In this document: piece after piece, positions 5,078-5,306 of the stretch | Position numbering within the stretch: the first letter of the stretch is position 1 | How the letters are laid out: each line of letters starts with the position of its first letter | From: Bacillota bacterium | GTDB taxonomy: Bacteria > Bacillota_A > Clostridia > DSM-8532 | Assembly: GCA_023424865.1 (NCBI GenBank) | Contig: JAFADM010000567.1 | Coordinates: 1 to 5,306, forward strand | Direction: 5' to 3' | DNA length: 5,306 bases | Position numbers and translations under genes: made by a program | The notes under the pieces: model-generated | The model's input: only the letters and a program-made list of their open reading frames with translations | Told to the model about the DNA's origin: nothing | The model's database searches: none

Positions 5078-5306
5078 AATGTATACTATTTTTTTCTATA
5101 TACTTAGTCCAATCAAGCGTGTTCAGATCAATATCCACAAGTATTTTTGTCAAACTCATAGCAAGGTCAACTTCCACTTTAAAAATAATTTCAATAGCTT
5201 CTTCCGGACCATCATTGATAACAATATACTCTATTCCTGTTATTGAATCAACTTCGACTAATAAAAGAGAGCCATTTCTCCATTTCCAATAAAAATCAGG
5301 TTTTAT
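5076..5306 (-). CDS. Hypothetical protein, C-terminal part (runs off the right edge)
   Basis: From the window edge a minus-strand frame is open for 76 codons and ends with TGA at 5076-5078; its start lies outside the window. I do not recognise the family. The visible part is acidic (many Glu and Asp, for example LLLVEVDS, NDGPEEAIEIIF, ILVDIDLN), with alternating hydrophobic residues suggestive of beta strands, a short predicted helix around GPEEAIEIIF, no cysteine and no membrane segment. Such small acidic proteins can be immunity proteins or antitoxins, but nothing here proves that. Base composition is about one third G+C by hand count, clearly lower than the genes to its left, and the transposase relic lies at its 3' end, so it may belong to a transferred segment. 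A shorter plus-strand frame over the same DNA gives an Asn/Phe/Cys-rich product and is less protein-like. Confidence 0.6.
   Translation of the reverse strand: MKPDFYWKWRNGSLLLVEVDSITGIEYIVINDGPEEAIEIIFKVEVDLAMSLTKILVDIDLNTLDWTKYIEKNSIH

Noticed and set aside
5055..5246. Plus-strand open frame of 63 codons near the right edge
   Set aside because: The product is rich in Phe, Asn, Lys and Cys without any recognisable pattern. The opposite frame is longer, more protein-like and open to the edge, and this frame also starts inside the transposase relic in a different frame.
1..5306. CRISPR arrays, tRNA or rRNA genes, riboswitches
   Set aside because: No regularly spaced repeats, no cloverleaf-like segments with the T-loop signature, and no recognisable riboswitch core were seen on either strand by eye.

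Overview
The window reads as a piece of a Firmicutes chromosome, most likely from a Clostridia-type anaerobe. The support is family-level only: strong GGAGG-type ribosome binding sites, a Nim-type FMN protein, a DUF2161 nuclease-like protein, a MATE exporter and an IS256-type transposase relic. I cannot name the species. All recognisable intact genes lie on the minus strand, so the window reads from right to left.

Right edge (about 4888-5306). A minus-strand reading frame (5076-5306) enters from outside the window and stops at 5076. It is AT-rich compared with the rest and resembles no family I recognise. Beside it, on the plus strand (about 4991-5077), is a decayed fragment of about 29 residues from an IS256/mutator-type transposase. 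A plausible promoter for the next gene follows (4948-4976).

Middle (2190-4881). Three minus-strand genes are packed as a likely operon: a 12-helix MATE exporter, then a DUF2161 PD-(D/E)XK nuclease-like protein 63 nt downstream, then a NimA-like FMN-binding protein that overlaps the nuclease-like gene by 59 nt. A membrane exporter together with a flavoprotein of the nitroimidazole-resistance superfamily suggests small-molecule or drug detoxification. The role of the nuclease-like protein is unknown.

Left (1-2033). A class II aldolase/adducin protein with two tandem domains (605-1894) has its own extended -10 promoter and ends at a good intrinsic terminator (520-553). In domain 1 the zinc and catalytic residues are intact; in domain 2 most of them are replaced, so only one half is predicted to be catalytic. 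Downstream, a LacI-family regulator (1-308, truncated by the window edge) has a near-consensus promoter with a 20-bp palindrome just past the predicted start site. That arrangement points to autorepression. The regulator may control sugar-metabolism genes beyond the left edge, and possibly the aldolase.

No tRNA, rRNA, CRISPR array, riboswitch or intact mobile element was seen. The most interesting items are the asymmetric double aldolase, the LacI operator/promoter, the transposase relic, and the unlisted reading frame at the right edge.
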